The notes beneath the pieces are model-generated. The model was not told the origin of the DNA. It saw only the letters and a list, made by a program, of their open reading frames with translations, and did not search any database. From Ashinkailepas kermadecensis (taxonomy: Eukaryota > Arthropoda > Thecostraca > Neolepadidae), in the NCBI GenBank assembly GCA_034440615.1, contig JAOTOM010005056.1, positions 221,501 to 285,500 of the forward strand: a stretch of DNA of 64,000 nt, in the 5' to 3' direction. The position numbers and the translations under genes were made by a program. Below, piece by piece: positions 11,529 through 22,822 of this stretch. How positions within the stretch are numbered: the first letter of the stretch is position 1; each line of letters opens with the position of its first letter.

Positions 11529-11816
11529 TTATAGCCGGGTCTCTTTCGCGTATTCATATGGTATGTGAATGCGTCTTGGCTCGTGTGATCTGGTGATAAT
11601 AGTGGTATTGTCAACCATTTGTTGTCTCATGACGCGTGTGTCGTGGTGTATGTTCGTATGTGTTTGTGGGCCGCCGCTCTGCAAGTTCATGGTGATACGC
11701 CTGCTGAGTGAAGTTGTTGTCATTCCAATATAATTGCTATCTGAACGGAGCGCACAGCCTCCGATAGTGCGTTTGTATTGATAGATTACATTGGACTGTT
11801 TCAGCGGTGATGTCAC
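11529..11816 (-). pseudogene. Penelope-like GIY-YIG endonuclease segment
   Basis: A frame of 95 codons. The homologous part starts at NVIYQYKRTIGGC, the GIY-like strand preceded by the CDITAETVQC linker in the other frame. It continues with YIGMTTTSLSRRI, the YIG strand and catalytic Arg helix. A TAA-type stop follows TRL near 11529, after which residual similarity seems to go on for a few codons. In this family the domain nicks target DNA for priming. Confidence 0.85.
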
Positions 11817-12297
11817 AAGATGGGTTGTTTTGCATAACGAGGGAACGAGTGGTGGGATTCTGGTAGAAAATGACTAGTTTTAGTTCATCCTCGGGGATAA
11901 TAGACTTATAGTGACCATTCACAACGTTTCGAAGCACCTTCTCATCGGTCAGGTAAGCAGTGGACATACTATTTTTGTAGAACAGCTTGCATATGGTGCC
12001 CTGTGACTGTGCTGTGACGTGCTTAGTGACGGCGTCTCTGATATGCTTGTCGATGGTAAGCACCGGATAGTTGTTGTTGACGAGCATTTGTTTTACTCTG
12101 CGTAGTTCTGTGTGCGCTAGTTGCCAGGTACTACAGTGTCTAATCGCCCTGTTCACATACGCGCTGATGACGCTGTTTTTATATCTATCAGGGCAGTGGC
12201 TTTTACCGTTAAGGCAACGTCCGACGTCTGTGGGTTTACAATGTACACTACTTGCAAATAATCCACTACTACCGTCGATGGACATATCCAAAAACAT
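11737..12297 (-). pseudogene. Penelope-like RT thumb and linker segment
   Basis: A 186-codon frame beginning FLDMSIDG, which continues the RT strand broken at 12297. It then has a KPTD box and a conserved ELRRVKQMLVNNNYP segment, both typical of the Penelope RT C-terminal part. The frame departs from homology after CDITAETVQC, near 11790. Confidence 0.85.
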
Positions 12298-12713
12298 ATC
12301 TTGTCTTCAATGCTCAACTCCATAGTGAAGTCTAGACCTGAAACTTCTTGTAGCTTTGACTTGAGCTCCGACAAGTGCTGTGTGTCCCGCACATCTAGCC
12401 AACTATCGTCAACATATCGACAGTAGAGTGCGGGGCTCTCTCCGTCAGGTGCCTGCAGCACTACCTGCTCAACATGGGCCATGAAGGCCTGCGCAAAGAG
12501 CACGCCTAACGATGATCCCATGGCAATGTCATCTATCTGATAGCAAAGCACACCACTCGGACATCTAAAGGGTGCTTTCGTAGTGCATAGGCGTAGCATG
12601 CTGCACATAATGGGCTCCGGTATGGCGGGTGGTGCAAGTGCTGAGTTTCGATATGAAAAATCTGTCATTATCTTGATTGTCCGTTCTATTGGCATGTAAG
12701 TAAAAAGACTTCA
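12153..12713 (-). pseudogene. Penelope-like reverse transcriptase segment
   Basis: An open frame of 180 codons from the first Met at 12695. The frame extends upstream as SLFTY to a TGA at 12711. It contains the RT motif B-like QIDDIAMGSSLG and motif C YVDD, about 55 residues apart, followed by a typical SIEDKICF strand. The frame is lost near 12297, and the homologous sequence continues in another frame. This is the catalytic palm of a retroelement RT that could not now be made intact. Confidence 0.88.
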
Positions 12714-12964
12714 AACGTCAGGGAAGCCAGTTGACCCTGTTTCTCCTTGCTTTTGATCAGGACAATGAATTCGGCGGGAGATCGTAAAGAGAACGTTTGG
12801 GGCACAAATGGTGCGAGTACCTGGTTTGTGTACTCGGCCAAGTGTTAAGTGAGGAGTGGGATCTGCGAGATTATCGGTCGTAGGGGATAGCCGGTTTTGT
12901 TGATCTTTGCATTCCCATACAAATACCCAGGGGCACAATCGCTCGCCTGTTAACTGACGTAGCT

Positions 12965-12968
<4 letters not shown>

Positions 12969-13049
<81 letters not shown>

Positions 13050-13054
13050 TATAC

Positions 13055-13147
<93 letters not shown>
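12969..13147. repeat. (AT)n microsatellite next to the Penelope-like element
   Basis: About 180 bp of TA repeat with a few interruptions, directly at the truncated 5' side of the retroelement. Open frames of Ile-Tyr repeats are artefacts. Confidence 0.95.
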
Positions 13148-13148
<1 letters not shown>

Positions 13149-13458
13149 GTACATAGTTCAGAAATGCCCGTATTTCCTGGTCAATCATTGTGGATATATT
13201 AAAGCTAGCTTGATCTTCAGATCCAGGAACGACTCAATGTTAGAAAAATTGTAGATATATATTGTTTCGGCCTAGACCATTGTCAACAATGCACTCGTTG
13301 CGATCGGCGAACGGTCGAATTCAATAACCGCAGGCACAAAGTTTTGTGGCGGTTATTTATTTCACTGTTCCATCACGTATTGTTTGACATGGTTGGCCGA
13401 AACGTCTTATCTCATTTTTCTACTTGGTTTCCTGATCTTGAAGATCAAGCGCTATATC

Positions 13459-13459
<1 letters not shown>

Positions 13460-13504
<45 letters not shown>
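13460..13504. repeat. (AT)n microsatellite
   Basis: About 45 bp of pure TA dinucleotides. Confidence 0.95.
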
Positions 13505-13506
<2 letters not shown>

Positions 13507-15185
13507 CAGGCACTAAGAGGCAAGTTATATGTATTGTGGTAGTCTGCGGGTAGCGACAACCCCACTTCCGGTAGAACGGCCTTCCAACCGCCCATCGAGC
13601 ATTTATGGACACCCAATACCGATATTCTGGCCGTGTACGTGTCACCAACTGATTGATTAATAAATAGTTTTGAATGGAACTTGAACTATTACTTACAAGT
13701 TCCTAGAGGTATCGAATCGCAACGGAATTGAAATTTGGGCCATGAATTAATATCAGAATAGTCTTCAATAAAATAATGTAATTTGATGGAGCTCAACTTA
13801 TAAGTCGACGTCCGTCAACAGATAACATGAAGCTTGGAGGCTGCAGAATTTCACAGTTTGGATACTTGAATCTGGTAGTGGTATGGCGTGATTATTACGT
13901 ATATGGTACGGCATTCTACAGATTATTGAATATTGAATGAATCAAAGCTGGGCGGTCTTACTCTCTTGTTGCTTCCTTATATTGCAGATGATCAGTGATG
14001 GTCATTTACCTATGTGCTTTTCAAGAAATGCTTTGTAGCCAGCATGTTGTTGCTATCAATACCTGCCAATGCAAAAAGAATATCTTGATAAAAGGTGCAT
14101 TTTCAGTTGATGTTCTGGATGTGAACGAGGCTTTCAAAGGTGATGTGAACTGCCTATCTGACTGTAGTTAAATAGTTAGATAGTAAAAAAATGGCCTTTT
14201 GACCGGGCTTCAGCTCATTTTCACCGGGGCCCAACCGGACTTAGTCACAGCAGACTGGCCCGTTTCGGGCTTCGGCCCCAAAATTCTTTGTATTTGCCAC
14301 CTCTACTGTGTGCGCACTAAAACTTCCAAAGTACGATAACCAATCGAATACTGATAGCGATCCGGGATAGGTCAATAACCCATGTCGGAGTGTAGCCTCG
14401 TCGCCAATCACCCTGAAATACCGAATAGTACATACTTGGGGAGCGTTGTGTGGTACGAAATGACAGTGTCAGGGATGTAAGTAGAAGAAGAAATGATCGA
14501 AGGTGTTGCCGTTTAAGACGTCATATGTATCTCAGTGGCCCGACACGAACTGCGCAGTTATTAGCAAAACGTCAATACTGTTATCAATATCGCCAATATC
14601 AATACTGCCTTGCCTTTTACGTAAGGGCCGTATTGTTTTCTGGCTCCACCTCTTTCCACTCTTTCAGCCTGGTCATCGACAAGAACAGAATTTAATCGTA
14701 TTTAGATGCACTAACCACAATCTGGCACCCAAGATATCAATTGGATTCGGGCACGATTATTCGGGAACACCAGTGCCTAACTACCTCACCGAGTTTTTGA
14801 CGAGCTAAGGAAGCAACAGTGGGATATTAATCTGATAATGCTATTACTCGAAACTATTCGCACATCACAGACCGGAAGCTTACCTGAGCCGGCTTGCACA
14901 CGCCAAGCATGAATAATTACCATTCCAGTAAGAACATTCGCTTGGGATTCTCGCCCATTTCTGTTGTCCGGCTAAACTGCTCCATTTCACGACAGCGGTC
15001 CCGTTTACAGCGATATTAAACCGGCAAGGATGAGACAGCTCAGCTCAATTCACAAGCCATCAGTACCAGCAGCCACCCGGCGCACAGCAGGCCGTGTACG
15101 GTTCATGTTGCTCCATCAAAAGTAGCCAGCCGTGGGGCTTGCACCGAGCGACGAGTGACAGGTGTCACGGGTGCTGGGTGCAGCC
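13505..15185. other. No gene seen
   Basis: AT-rich single-copy sequence with no recognisable motif, RNA gene or repeat. Confidence 0.5.
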
Positions 15186-15190
15186 GCCTC

Positions 15191-15262
15191 GTCGTCACGC
15201 TTCGTCACGCCGCGTCACGCCGCGTCACGCCGCGTCACGCCGCGTCACGCCGCGTCACGCCG
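15191..15262. repeat. 10-bp CGTCACGCCG tandem repeat
   Basis: About seven copies of CGTCACGCCG, the first two with CGTCACGCTT-type variants. CpG-dense. The open frames across it are repeat artefacts. Confidence 0.92.
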
Positions 15263-16120
15263 ACAACCCATTTGGCATGTGGCACACAATCCATCAGATA
15301 ATTAGAACATCACAGCCCCGGGATGTCGGCTGCCAATTAGCTCTGTGGGCCCCCTGGCGTTTAGGCAACCATCTGGCTGTTGGGCACTAAAGCCAGTGGA
15401 GAACTGTCCCTGCATTTGTGTCGCTAACCATGCTTAGAGATTCCTTTGTCTTCCACGGTATCTGCTACTAACCGCTGAAAAGGAGCATCCTCGCCATTAC
15501 CAGGAGCCTCTGACAAATCGAGGTATCTCCGGTTAGCATGTCGAGGTCTTCTGACCACTTCCGTCTGCCTGAGGCCGTCATATGATATGGATTGCCAAGT
15601 AGTTCCGAAAGCCCTCCTAGAACTCCTTTTCCCAGAGCTCTTTGCCCAATGCTGGAGACCACACAGGCAGCTTTTAGTCCGCTTCTTCACTGCCACGAGG
15701 GCCATGCATTCATTGCCACGTTTAGCATATTCCCGCTTCCGCTTGCCGTCCACATAGGTTATTTGGTTGTGACGTCACATTTTGGCGTGCGATGTTCTCG
15801 ACTCCTTTCAGCCGCATGGTATAGCCATGGTTGTTATCATTTACGACACCATTGACCTATACGTGAGAACGTAGCTGTTACCTAGTGACCACCCAATAGG
15901 TCCATATGTCATCACCGAGGTCTCATGGCCGGTGCATCGTATGAAGGGGTGCGCGTGGGTGATGATCCAAAGAAGGCTCATGAGTGGTTCGTTGACCGAT
16001 GGAGCAAATGAGAGGTCGATTGCGAGTGCGAGTGTGCTACTCTTTCTCGCGCCACTTACCACTGCGGTAGTTCCTTTAGATAACATGCAACATCCCCATA
16101 CGAGCACATACTCGGGATTT
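15263..16120. other. No gene seen
   Basis: Single-copy sequence up to the SINE target site. Open frames at 15424-15753 (minus) and 15592-15855 (plus) overlap each other and match nothing I know. Confidence 0.45.
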
Positions 16121-16135
16121 CGCAGGGAACAAGCT
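16121..16135. repeat. Target-site duplication, SINE copy 2 (left)
   Basis: CGCAGGGAACAAGCT, repeated exactly at 16299-16313. Confidence 0.94.
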
Positions 16136-16298
16136 AGGGGGCGAGTGGTCTAGGGGTAAGATGCTCGTCTCACAATCGAAAGGTTGTGGGTTCGAATCTC
16201 ACCTGTCGCTACTCTTCGCCCGCGACCAATCGGCGTGAGAGATTGGCGACGCTACATGACTCAACAGTCGACGTGTCGTAAAACCAATAACCAACCAA
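16136..16298 (+). mobile_element. tRNA-derived SINE, full-length copy 2
   Basis: Plus-strand copy of the SINE at 215-372. The A box TGGTCTAGGGG lies at 16146-16156 and the B box GGTTCGAATCT at 16189-16199. The body contains CGCGACCAATCGGCGTGAGA, and the 3' end reads ACCAATAACCAACCAA. A perfect 15-bp duplication, CGCAGGGAACAAGCT, flanks it at 16121-16135 and 16299-16313. The few differences from copy 1 are mainly single bases and a slightly longer tail. The tRNA head most resembles tRNA-Val (CAC loop), but the anticodon stem is mispaired. Confidence 0.94.
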
Positions 16299-16313
16299 CG
16301 CAGGGAACAAGCT
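16299..16313. repeat. Target-site duplication, SINE copy 2 (right)
   Basis: Exact copy of 16121-16135, following the AACC-type tail. Confidence 0.94.
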
Positions 16314-17205
16314 GCGCCAATATTAGCTGAGGTATCACGTAGCTGTTTATATCCAAAGGGGAAGGGAGAAAGGTGTGGTCCGATACTTCATCCGGTATTT
16401 CACAAAGCTACCAGCAGACCTATATCGAAGTAGAGGAAAGCGACAGCCGTGGGTTAGGTGACCCAGGTGATGTACTTTTGCTACATCTAAGAATGTACCC
16501 GCGATAGCAGTGCTCACCTCAAAGTAAAGATCTTGCAAATTTGGTGAGCTCCATTTCTTTTCTGACAAGACAGACGGGTCAGATGCTCGTTAAACCCAAC
16601 ATATAAGTACAACAATGTCTTGGAAACCCAAGGCTTTATGTACATGGGAACATTCAAGGCCAAGCTAAACAATGTGAAGGTGGGATTCCATCAAAGCTTA
16701 TTTTTTTTCATATGCTGTACAAGTTCCCGGCGTCCTCGCTTTGTAGTTCAATCTTGACCTATGGCAGTTATTAGCAGCATGCTAATTTTCGTGCCAGTAG
16801 GTACAACATTATGCCATGATATGACTGGAATGCCTTGCCATATGTGCATGGGGTTGATGTATAAGCTTGTCATGCTCGACCACACGTTTTTCTTTCTTTA
16901 ATCTTATTACATTTATATTTTAAGTCCATGCACATTGCGAAACGGTCGCATTCTAATAATATAATTCGGTGTAGTATTTTATGCAATTGGTTCGCCATTC
17001 CATATGACCACCGCACTTTCGCAACATTATACTAATTGTTGACAACCTTCAAGTACAGCCAATGCTGCAGCTTCACAATGCCACTAGCAGACGGGAAGTG
17101 CAGGCGCGCGTCATTCATCAGACATCAAGCACCAGCCTTAGAACATCGACCACGAACTACCGCCAATGGGGTGGAGGTAGGGGTGGGGGTGGTGATATCA
17201 CTCAC
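16314..17205. other. No gene seen
   Basis: AT-rich intronic sequence between the SINE and the cytoplasmic exon. Confidence 0.5.
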
Positions 17206-17405
17206 ATTGTAGTGGTGCTGCTGACAGTGGCCGGACCTGGGCAGCGTCGAGCTGCCGACGCCACTGCGGACGCCGCTGCCGACGCCGCTGCCGACGCCGC
17301 TGACGAAGGCCGGCGACGGGATGTAGCTGATGTCGCTTCCGCTCCTGTCGGCGCACACGGCCTCCTCGCCGAACGCCGCCTCTATTATCGGGAAGCCGTG
17401 CTCGC
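17206..17405 (-). CDS. Internal exon: cytoplasmic region of the single-pass receptor
   Basis: On the minus strand a pyrimidine-rich acceptor (GTCTCTCTTGTGCAG) ends at 17406, and a strong donor, AAT followed by GTGAGT, lies at 17200-17205. The exon is 200 nt. It starts with GC, which completes a split codon (phase 1), and ends in phase 0. Its 66 full codons are GC-rich and encode EHGFPIIEAAFGEEAVCADR, then SGSDISYIPSPAF, a (SGVGSGV) Gly/Ser/Val repeat, and SGHCQQHHYN. The trailing G of the transmembrane exon plus this GC gives Gly. No domain is recognised. The composition fits a disordered signalling tail, and the Tyr in SYIP could be a phosphosite. Confidence 0.75.
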
Positions 17406-17458
17406 CTGCACAAGAGAGACCAGAGACGTTGACGCCGGCCGTCGTGCCGTGTCGAGCG

Positions 17459-17850
17459 GTGAAGAGCCGCTCATGAGGAGTGTCGAGAGGTGGAGAGCCA
17501 CTCATGAGGAGTGTCGAGAGGTGGAGAGCCACTCATGAGGAGTGTCGAGGGGCGGAGAGCCACTCATGAGGAGTGTCGAGGGGTGGAGAGCCACTCATGA
17601 GGAGTGTCGAGAGGTGGAGAGCCACTCATGAGGAGTGTCGAGAGGTGGAGAGCCACTCATGAGGAGTGTCGAGGGGCGGATAGCCACTCATGAGGAGTGT
17701 CGAGGGGTGGAGAGCCACTCATGAGGAGTGTCGAGAGGTGGAGAGCCGCTCACGAGGTGTGTCGAGAAGTGGAGAGCCGCTCACGAGGAGTGTCGAGAGG
17801 CGGAGAGCGGCTCACGAGGAGTGTCGAGAGGTGGAAGTCTGCCTGGGATA
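17459..17850. repeat. 31-bp tandem repeat, about 12 copies
   Basis: Units of GAGGAGTGTCGAGAGGTGGA plus GAGCCACTCAT, 31 bp long. The copies at the right end are more divergent. The array lies within about 60 bp of the acceptor of the 17206-17405 exon, in the intron. Open frames here are repeat artefacts. Confidence 0.92.
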
Positions 17851-20459
17851 AGTGTCGAGGTGTGGATACTGTTCGGGAGTGGTGCCGAAGAGGCGACCTG
17901 GGTCTCCCACCGATGAGAATGATTTACACAGGACAGTGCGCAAGCTCGTACCTCGGGACGTGCCTATGTGGTGGAGGATCTATCCAGGAAGACTGCACCC
18001 GTTCGGCCCGGTGCCGCCGACTGTAATCCACCGACATTGATATCGTGACACGACCAAGACGTGCTCTCTTTTTGATGCTAGCTTTTCGGAAATGGCGTGC
18101 CATGGAAACGTTTGCCGCCCACACTGAAGACAGACACCATTCATAATTCAAGCAGGTTTCACTATCCGATCCGACGTCAAAGATGGGGGTGTCCATCAGA
18201 ACGATGAGGTGTTCCACGACATGACAATCGGTCCACGTATCTTTTACATTCCTTCGTATTCCGACTCGGACATTGGAATGATGACCGTCGGGTCATCTGT
18301 ACCTGAAGTCATATGAGCTCACTTCCGCTCGGTGAGGTGAGCCGACTGGGTCATGACGTAATGTTCGTGCTCCCATACATTACCCGGCGACCGCCTAGCA
18401 GTGTTAAACAGGACATGGCTCGGTTTTCGTGAAATTGCTCCCGTGTCGGTAGAGACAGTTCAACTAATTTGCCAGTACCTGTTAACCGATCACTTTTGCA
18501 CTTCCTGACACCAAAACCATTTCTATGCACGGTCAGAATATGGAGATATGGCGTCATACGTGGACCCTTGCATGCATGTTTTCGTCTATTCTGGCGGTGG
18601 CACGAACATGCTTCTCTTTTAAAAAATCATATTTGCGAATACAACACAAGGATGATATTGATTTACGTAGGACACGAGCCCCGAGAGGATATACAATCGT
18701 GTCAGGTCAGCATTGCAAGACATGATAGGTAACGTGCATGATGACGATTGGACATGATTTGTGTTGTGGGTGATAGAAGTGGTTGCTGGCGACTGAGCTT
18801 CCCATTCGTTCAAGCCAGACAAGAATCTAAGTGCGCCTCTTAGCAAGGTTCACAAAATGCAACGTGAGGTCATGTCAGTCACGTCAAAGTTAGATGTCAA
18901 AACGAAATGAAATACGATGTAATTTCAGTAATGTGCTACACGCAGAATAACAGCGAGTAATCATTGAAATTTAACAGGAAGAGTGATGCAGCCTTATTTG
19001 ACCTGACCTAGATTGATCTTGACCGGATGCAAAGCAGATAATGGAACGCTGATAGTCAGAGGGTTTCACATCAGTCATCTTTGTGACTTTGATCAAAACG
19101 GTTTGACAGATAGATTCTAAGATATTTGTGGACGTTCTTTTTAACACCCCTCCCCCAGGCGGTCGCAGGTACGAAAACACACTAGGCGGTGCCTGATTAA
19201 TGACAAATCTCAGATCAGATCAGGGCAGAATGTGTGAAGGACAGAGCCGTGAAATATCCGCCAGATTGCAGCATAGATGAGAACAAATTTATCAACATCT
19301 TATTTGTATTTGTTGCATGCTGCTGGTGGTGGTGGCTAGTTAAAGAACGAGGTCACGTGAAGCTCACGCAGTTCGCATCACGAGTGACATAAACAGCTAT
19401 TAGAAGGCCTAAGGTGTTCGTAGACTCGTAGGGCAAACATGACCACTGAATTTCAAATCAGATCGGCAAATTTACCCAAAATGCATCTTAGGTTGAAAAA
19501 GTCTTGAGGTCATTTGAGGGCGCTCGGTTATCGTTGAGAAGGTCACTGGTGAAAGAACGCAACTTAGTAGCACCTGCAGACCTGGATGATCAGTCAGTAT
19601 TAGCTTGCCTCCGTCCGACACAGCTGATGGAGCATCCTTCGCCGACCGTATGGTATAGCAAGGTGAGAACTTTCTGTGTGGTCACTGAACAGTGACGTCA
19701 TAGGAGGGAATAGGTCAGGTACTTCTGCTGGCATTGTGAATAATTGGAACTCAACGTCATACATTTCCCAAAATGGGCAGTGTTGGATGTGGCAGTGTAA
19801 TGGGCAATTATATTTGACGGCATAGCTTATTTGCCCAATTGACCAACATCATTCTAAGTAACTGATCGAATTTGCTTCGAATTAACTTTTTTTTCGGCTT
19901 ATGAGTCTGCAGGGTAAATTTCATCACTGGAACAGGACTTGGTGGTCAGTTTACCTCAGGATACTGAAAAATAGTGCTTTCGGGCACTATTTCGCAAGAT
20001 TAGAAAACGAAGTTAGCACATTGGCTTCACCTGACCCTAAGCCCATGGATCGAAATAAATAAGTTGCACATCGTTAGTATCTTAGTACAGTATGAAATAC
20101 AATGCTGGAATGTCAAGCGAGTATCTCGAACTATTTTACATAGGTGGTGCAGGTTATCATAAGACATGTCGGCAACCTCTGTAAAGCGTACTTTTACAAC
20201 ATAGCCCTCTTTACTTTTCTGAGTCTGCTCTATTGAAAACCACTATACCATGCTAATTGCAAGTCACAGGAACAAGTGAGGACATGAAACTAGCTTTATA
20301 ACATGAGACAAGATAGTCTTATTTAATTTCCTGAGTCTGCTCTATTGAAAATCACTATACAATGCCAATCGCAAGGCAACGGGAACAAGCGAGGACATGG
20401 AGCTTGCTGTATGTGTGAGGTTCAGGTTTCAAGTGCTCGTTAGTACGCCATTTGTGACG
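17851..20459. other. No gene seen
   Basis: AT-rich sequence with short open frames only. A 60-70 bp motif (TTTCTGAGTCTGCTCTATTGAAAA...) occurs twice, near 20215-20275 and 20335-20400, as a diverged direct repeat. Confidence 0.45.
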
Positions 20460-20614
20460 TCAGTTATTGCCGTTGCGTGGCGAGTCGACTGCGGGCAGCG
20501 AGGGGCGCCGCTCGTCATTATCGGCCGGCACTGGTGCGTGGCTCACGAGCGTGAACTCGTGGCGCCTGAGCGTGACCTGGGCCGTGACCGTCCGGCTTCG
20601 TGGTTGCCGTGTTA
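20460..20614 (-). CDS. Candidate alternative terminal exon of the receptor
   Basis: A minus-strand acceptor CCTCCAG ends at 20615. The following frame is open for 50 codons in phase 1 to TGA at 20460-20462. It reads TRQPRSRTVTAQVTLRRHEF, TLVSHAPVPADNDERRPSLP and AVDSPRNGNN. Third positions are mostly G or C, in contrast to the AT-rich surroundings. Phase 1 is what the transmembrane exon (24983-25213) needs, so splicing here would give a basic tail without ITIMs. An internal GTGAGC could instead end the exon in phase 0 and lead to the terminal exon at 852-1121. The acceptor is only moderate, and no homologue is recognised. It could also belong to another transcript. Confidence 0.4.
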
Positions 20615-22736
20615 CTGGAGGCTCATGAATGACTTGCTTCATATGACCACATGGCTAAAGGCACAGAATTGGGGATCAAATTAATCAGAAACACTTGCGC
20701 CTGCCACAACTGGGTTTCCTTGGCAGATGGCGAATACAAAATTACTGGATCCAATTACGAAGGAAGTGCAGATGTTTCAAAAATAACGATGGGCGACGCC
20801 TGCAATTCAGCACAGTTCACTAATATGTGACTATAATGATTTGCGATACGACTGTATTTCGGAGACGTCCAATTTCAGCAAAACAAAAAAACATTCCTCG
20901 ACTTCGAGTTCAGTGCGTGGAAAACTGCTCTGCTTCAGCTCAAGCTCGACTCCTCCGCCGAATATTGTGCGGGCAACTAACGCCGGAGAGTTGACGAAAT
21001 GGCGCAAGTTTCACGGAGTGCCACGGCGCTTTCTATCTCACGGCGTTCAGCTCCGTTAATGCCGCACGCGGCCGTTCAAAGCGACACTTTGTGTTGCACT
21101 GCGACTCAGCCGACCAGCCAATTTTCCCGCGGCCACGCAGGTCACGTGACATTCCTGTCTCAACTTCGCAGTCGGCACCGACAAATACCTCCACACAACT
21201 ATTCCTTTGAGCCGTAATTGCGAATACTGCAAAGAAAATATCCCGAGTAATGCTGACAAACATCAAAATTAAAGAACATATAATTCTCAGTAGAGATTAG
21301 ATTAGAACTTAAAGCACTCCAGCAAAACCGGCTCTAAGGTTTCAAAGTGTTCACGGTTGGGTCGGATCTCGCCGCATTGACAGACGAGTAAACGGCTTCT
21401 GGTTTCGTCCTCAGTCGTACTTTCACAGTATCCATTGCATGAACATGTCCAAGCATGGTTTCCACATAATATACACCTGCGCTGACAAATGTTCATTCAC
21501 GTCTGACCTACCCAGGGTTCCGAAGACTAGTTCACATCCGTAGCATTGCTCCAACTGAACATTGCTGTGAAATATGCCATCAAATGTCATGGAACTATCT
21601 GGACTTTAATAGTTTCAACCAGCATTCTCAGCAACTTTCATACTGTACTTATATGCTGTTAATTAGCATTCTCTCAATGCTGCCGTTGAATTCCTTTATG
21701 AACCTCTGAGCTGTTAAAGCATCACAATGTCGTGATTCTGCCACACAGAATGGCCAGAGAAATGATCATTCCCAGCTGGCGGTGTGCGTTAAAGCTGCGA
21801 GCCGATATTTACCAAGTAAGAGCGATGCTTTTTGGTGGTGCAGCATACTTCAACTCTGACGCAAGGCTGGAATTCTGACCCCAGTAAGAAGAAAAGGCAG
21901 CAAACCACTGGATTAACAGCCACACCTGGAGGTAATTCAATATCCTCTAATGCGCAGTACCACAGGCCAAATCGTTCGTAACCATCAGGTGATGTAGTGA
22001 GCACGACGCGGCACACTATTTGTCGGTTGTGAATTACCAGCCGGTCGAGTCGACTCACAAAACATCATGTCTCATCACGAAATGGTACCGTGGTAGTGTG
22101 TCGCATAATCTCATCCACATACACGTGACCCAGGTTTACGAGTTCCATCGCGGAGATGAAGCGGATAGGTCATCTGATGTATTCCTCGTCCAGTACCATA
22201 GCTACGGCGTTGCATTAACATGATGGACAAGCCTTGATGTTCTCGAATTATGCTTCCATCGTGAATCCCTTGCCAATTTCCATGTTAGGTTTCTGCTTAA
22301 AAAGAGGAATTTATTGAAAAGGTGCTAATTGTTCATCTCTTCTCTTTATGTGGAATTTTTTACATGAGAATGGAGTTGTGCGCATCTTATAGCACTTTGA
22401 TGTATAATGGATAAACCACATCTACAATTCAGCCAGCCGGGATGAAACGTACAGTTTCTTATGCTACATTTTGCATTCGCAGATTATGCTTTAGTATGTT
22501 GGCAAAATATGCGTGAAAATATAACGAACCGAAGCCATTCTGAAGATAATTTAAGACTAAGGCCGTCGTAAGACTACTTCTGTGAATGCAGCATCAGAAA
22601 AGTGATGTAAATGTGATATTCCACACTTCAGAGTGGTGTAACACCAGCCTAATTGCGCAGTTGCTTCTGCATATATGAGGTGGATTCATCTTAACACCAA
22701 TTGAAGTGAATGGCCGATCGCAGCGCATATACATAC
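20615..22736. other. No supported gene
   Basis: Mixed-composition intronic sequence. A minus-strand open frame at 21789-22058 (89 codons) has a protein-like run (GYERFGLWYCALEDIELPPG) and a GTAAAT donor-like site near 21826, but no good acceptor and no known family. A GC-rich patch at 21000-21180 also has no supported frame. Confidence 0.35.

Positions 22737-22817
<81 letters not shown>
22737..22817. repeat. (AT)n microsatellite
   Basis: About 80 bp of nearly pure TA dinucleotides. Confidence 0.95.

Positions 22818-22822
<5 letters not shown>

Larger units (their letters stand above)
11500..12960 (-). mobile_element. Penelope-like retroelement, degenerate and 5'-truncated
   Basis: Minus-strand pieces line up in the order of a Penelope-like element. 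At 12711-12960 there is an HKPG-type motif followed by a PDV-stop-SLFT remnant of the conserved DVxSLFT box. At 12153-12713 are RT palm motifs, including QIDDIAMGSSLG and CRYVDD. At 11737-12297 is the thumb/linker. At 11529-11816 is a GIY-YIG-type nuclease (IYQY, then YIGMT followed by LSRRI). Reading it requires crossing an in-frame TGA at about 12711 and frame changes near 12297 and 11790, so the copy is dead. Upstream protein is lost where a long (AT)n tract begins at 12969. The RT plus GIY-YIG pairing is diagnostic of the family. Confidence 0.9.
1122..17205 (-). other. Inferred intron between cytoplasmic exon and terminal exon
   Basis: A 16.1-kb stretch between a GTGAGT donor (17200-17205, minus) and a TTTCAG acceptor (1122-1127, minus). 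It holds several minisatellites, (AT)n runs, a Penelope-like element at about 11.5-12.96 kb and a SINE at 16.1 kb. Open frames at 1.6-2.1, 3.4-3.8, 5.7-6.1, 7.8-8.35 and 8.6-9.1 kb lack recognisable domains and coding-like GC content. The intron assignment depends on the exon pairing being right. Confidence 0.55.

Noticed and set aside
12711..13188. Ile-Tyr repeat protein
   Set aside because: Translation of the (AT)n microsatellite. Only the segment at 12711-12960 has meaning, as the upstream part of the Penelope-like RT.
21789..22058. Minus-strand 89-codon frame with protein-like composition
   Set aside because: No good acceptor, AT-ending codons unlike the accepted exons, and no recognisable family.
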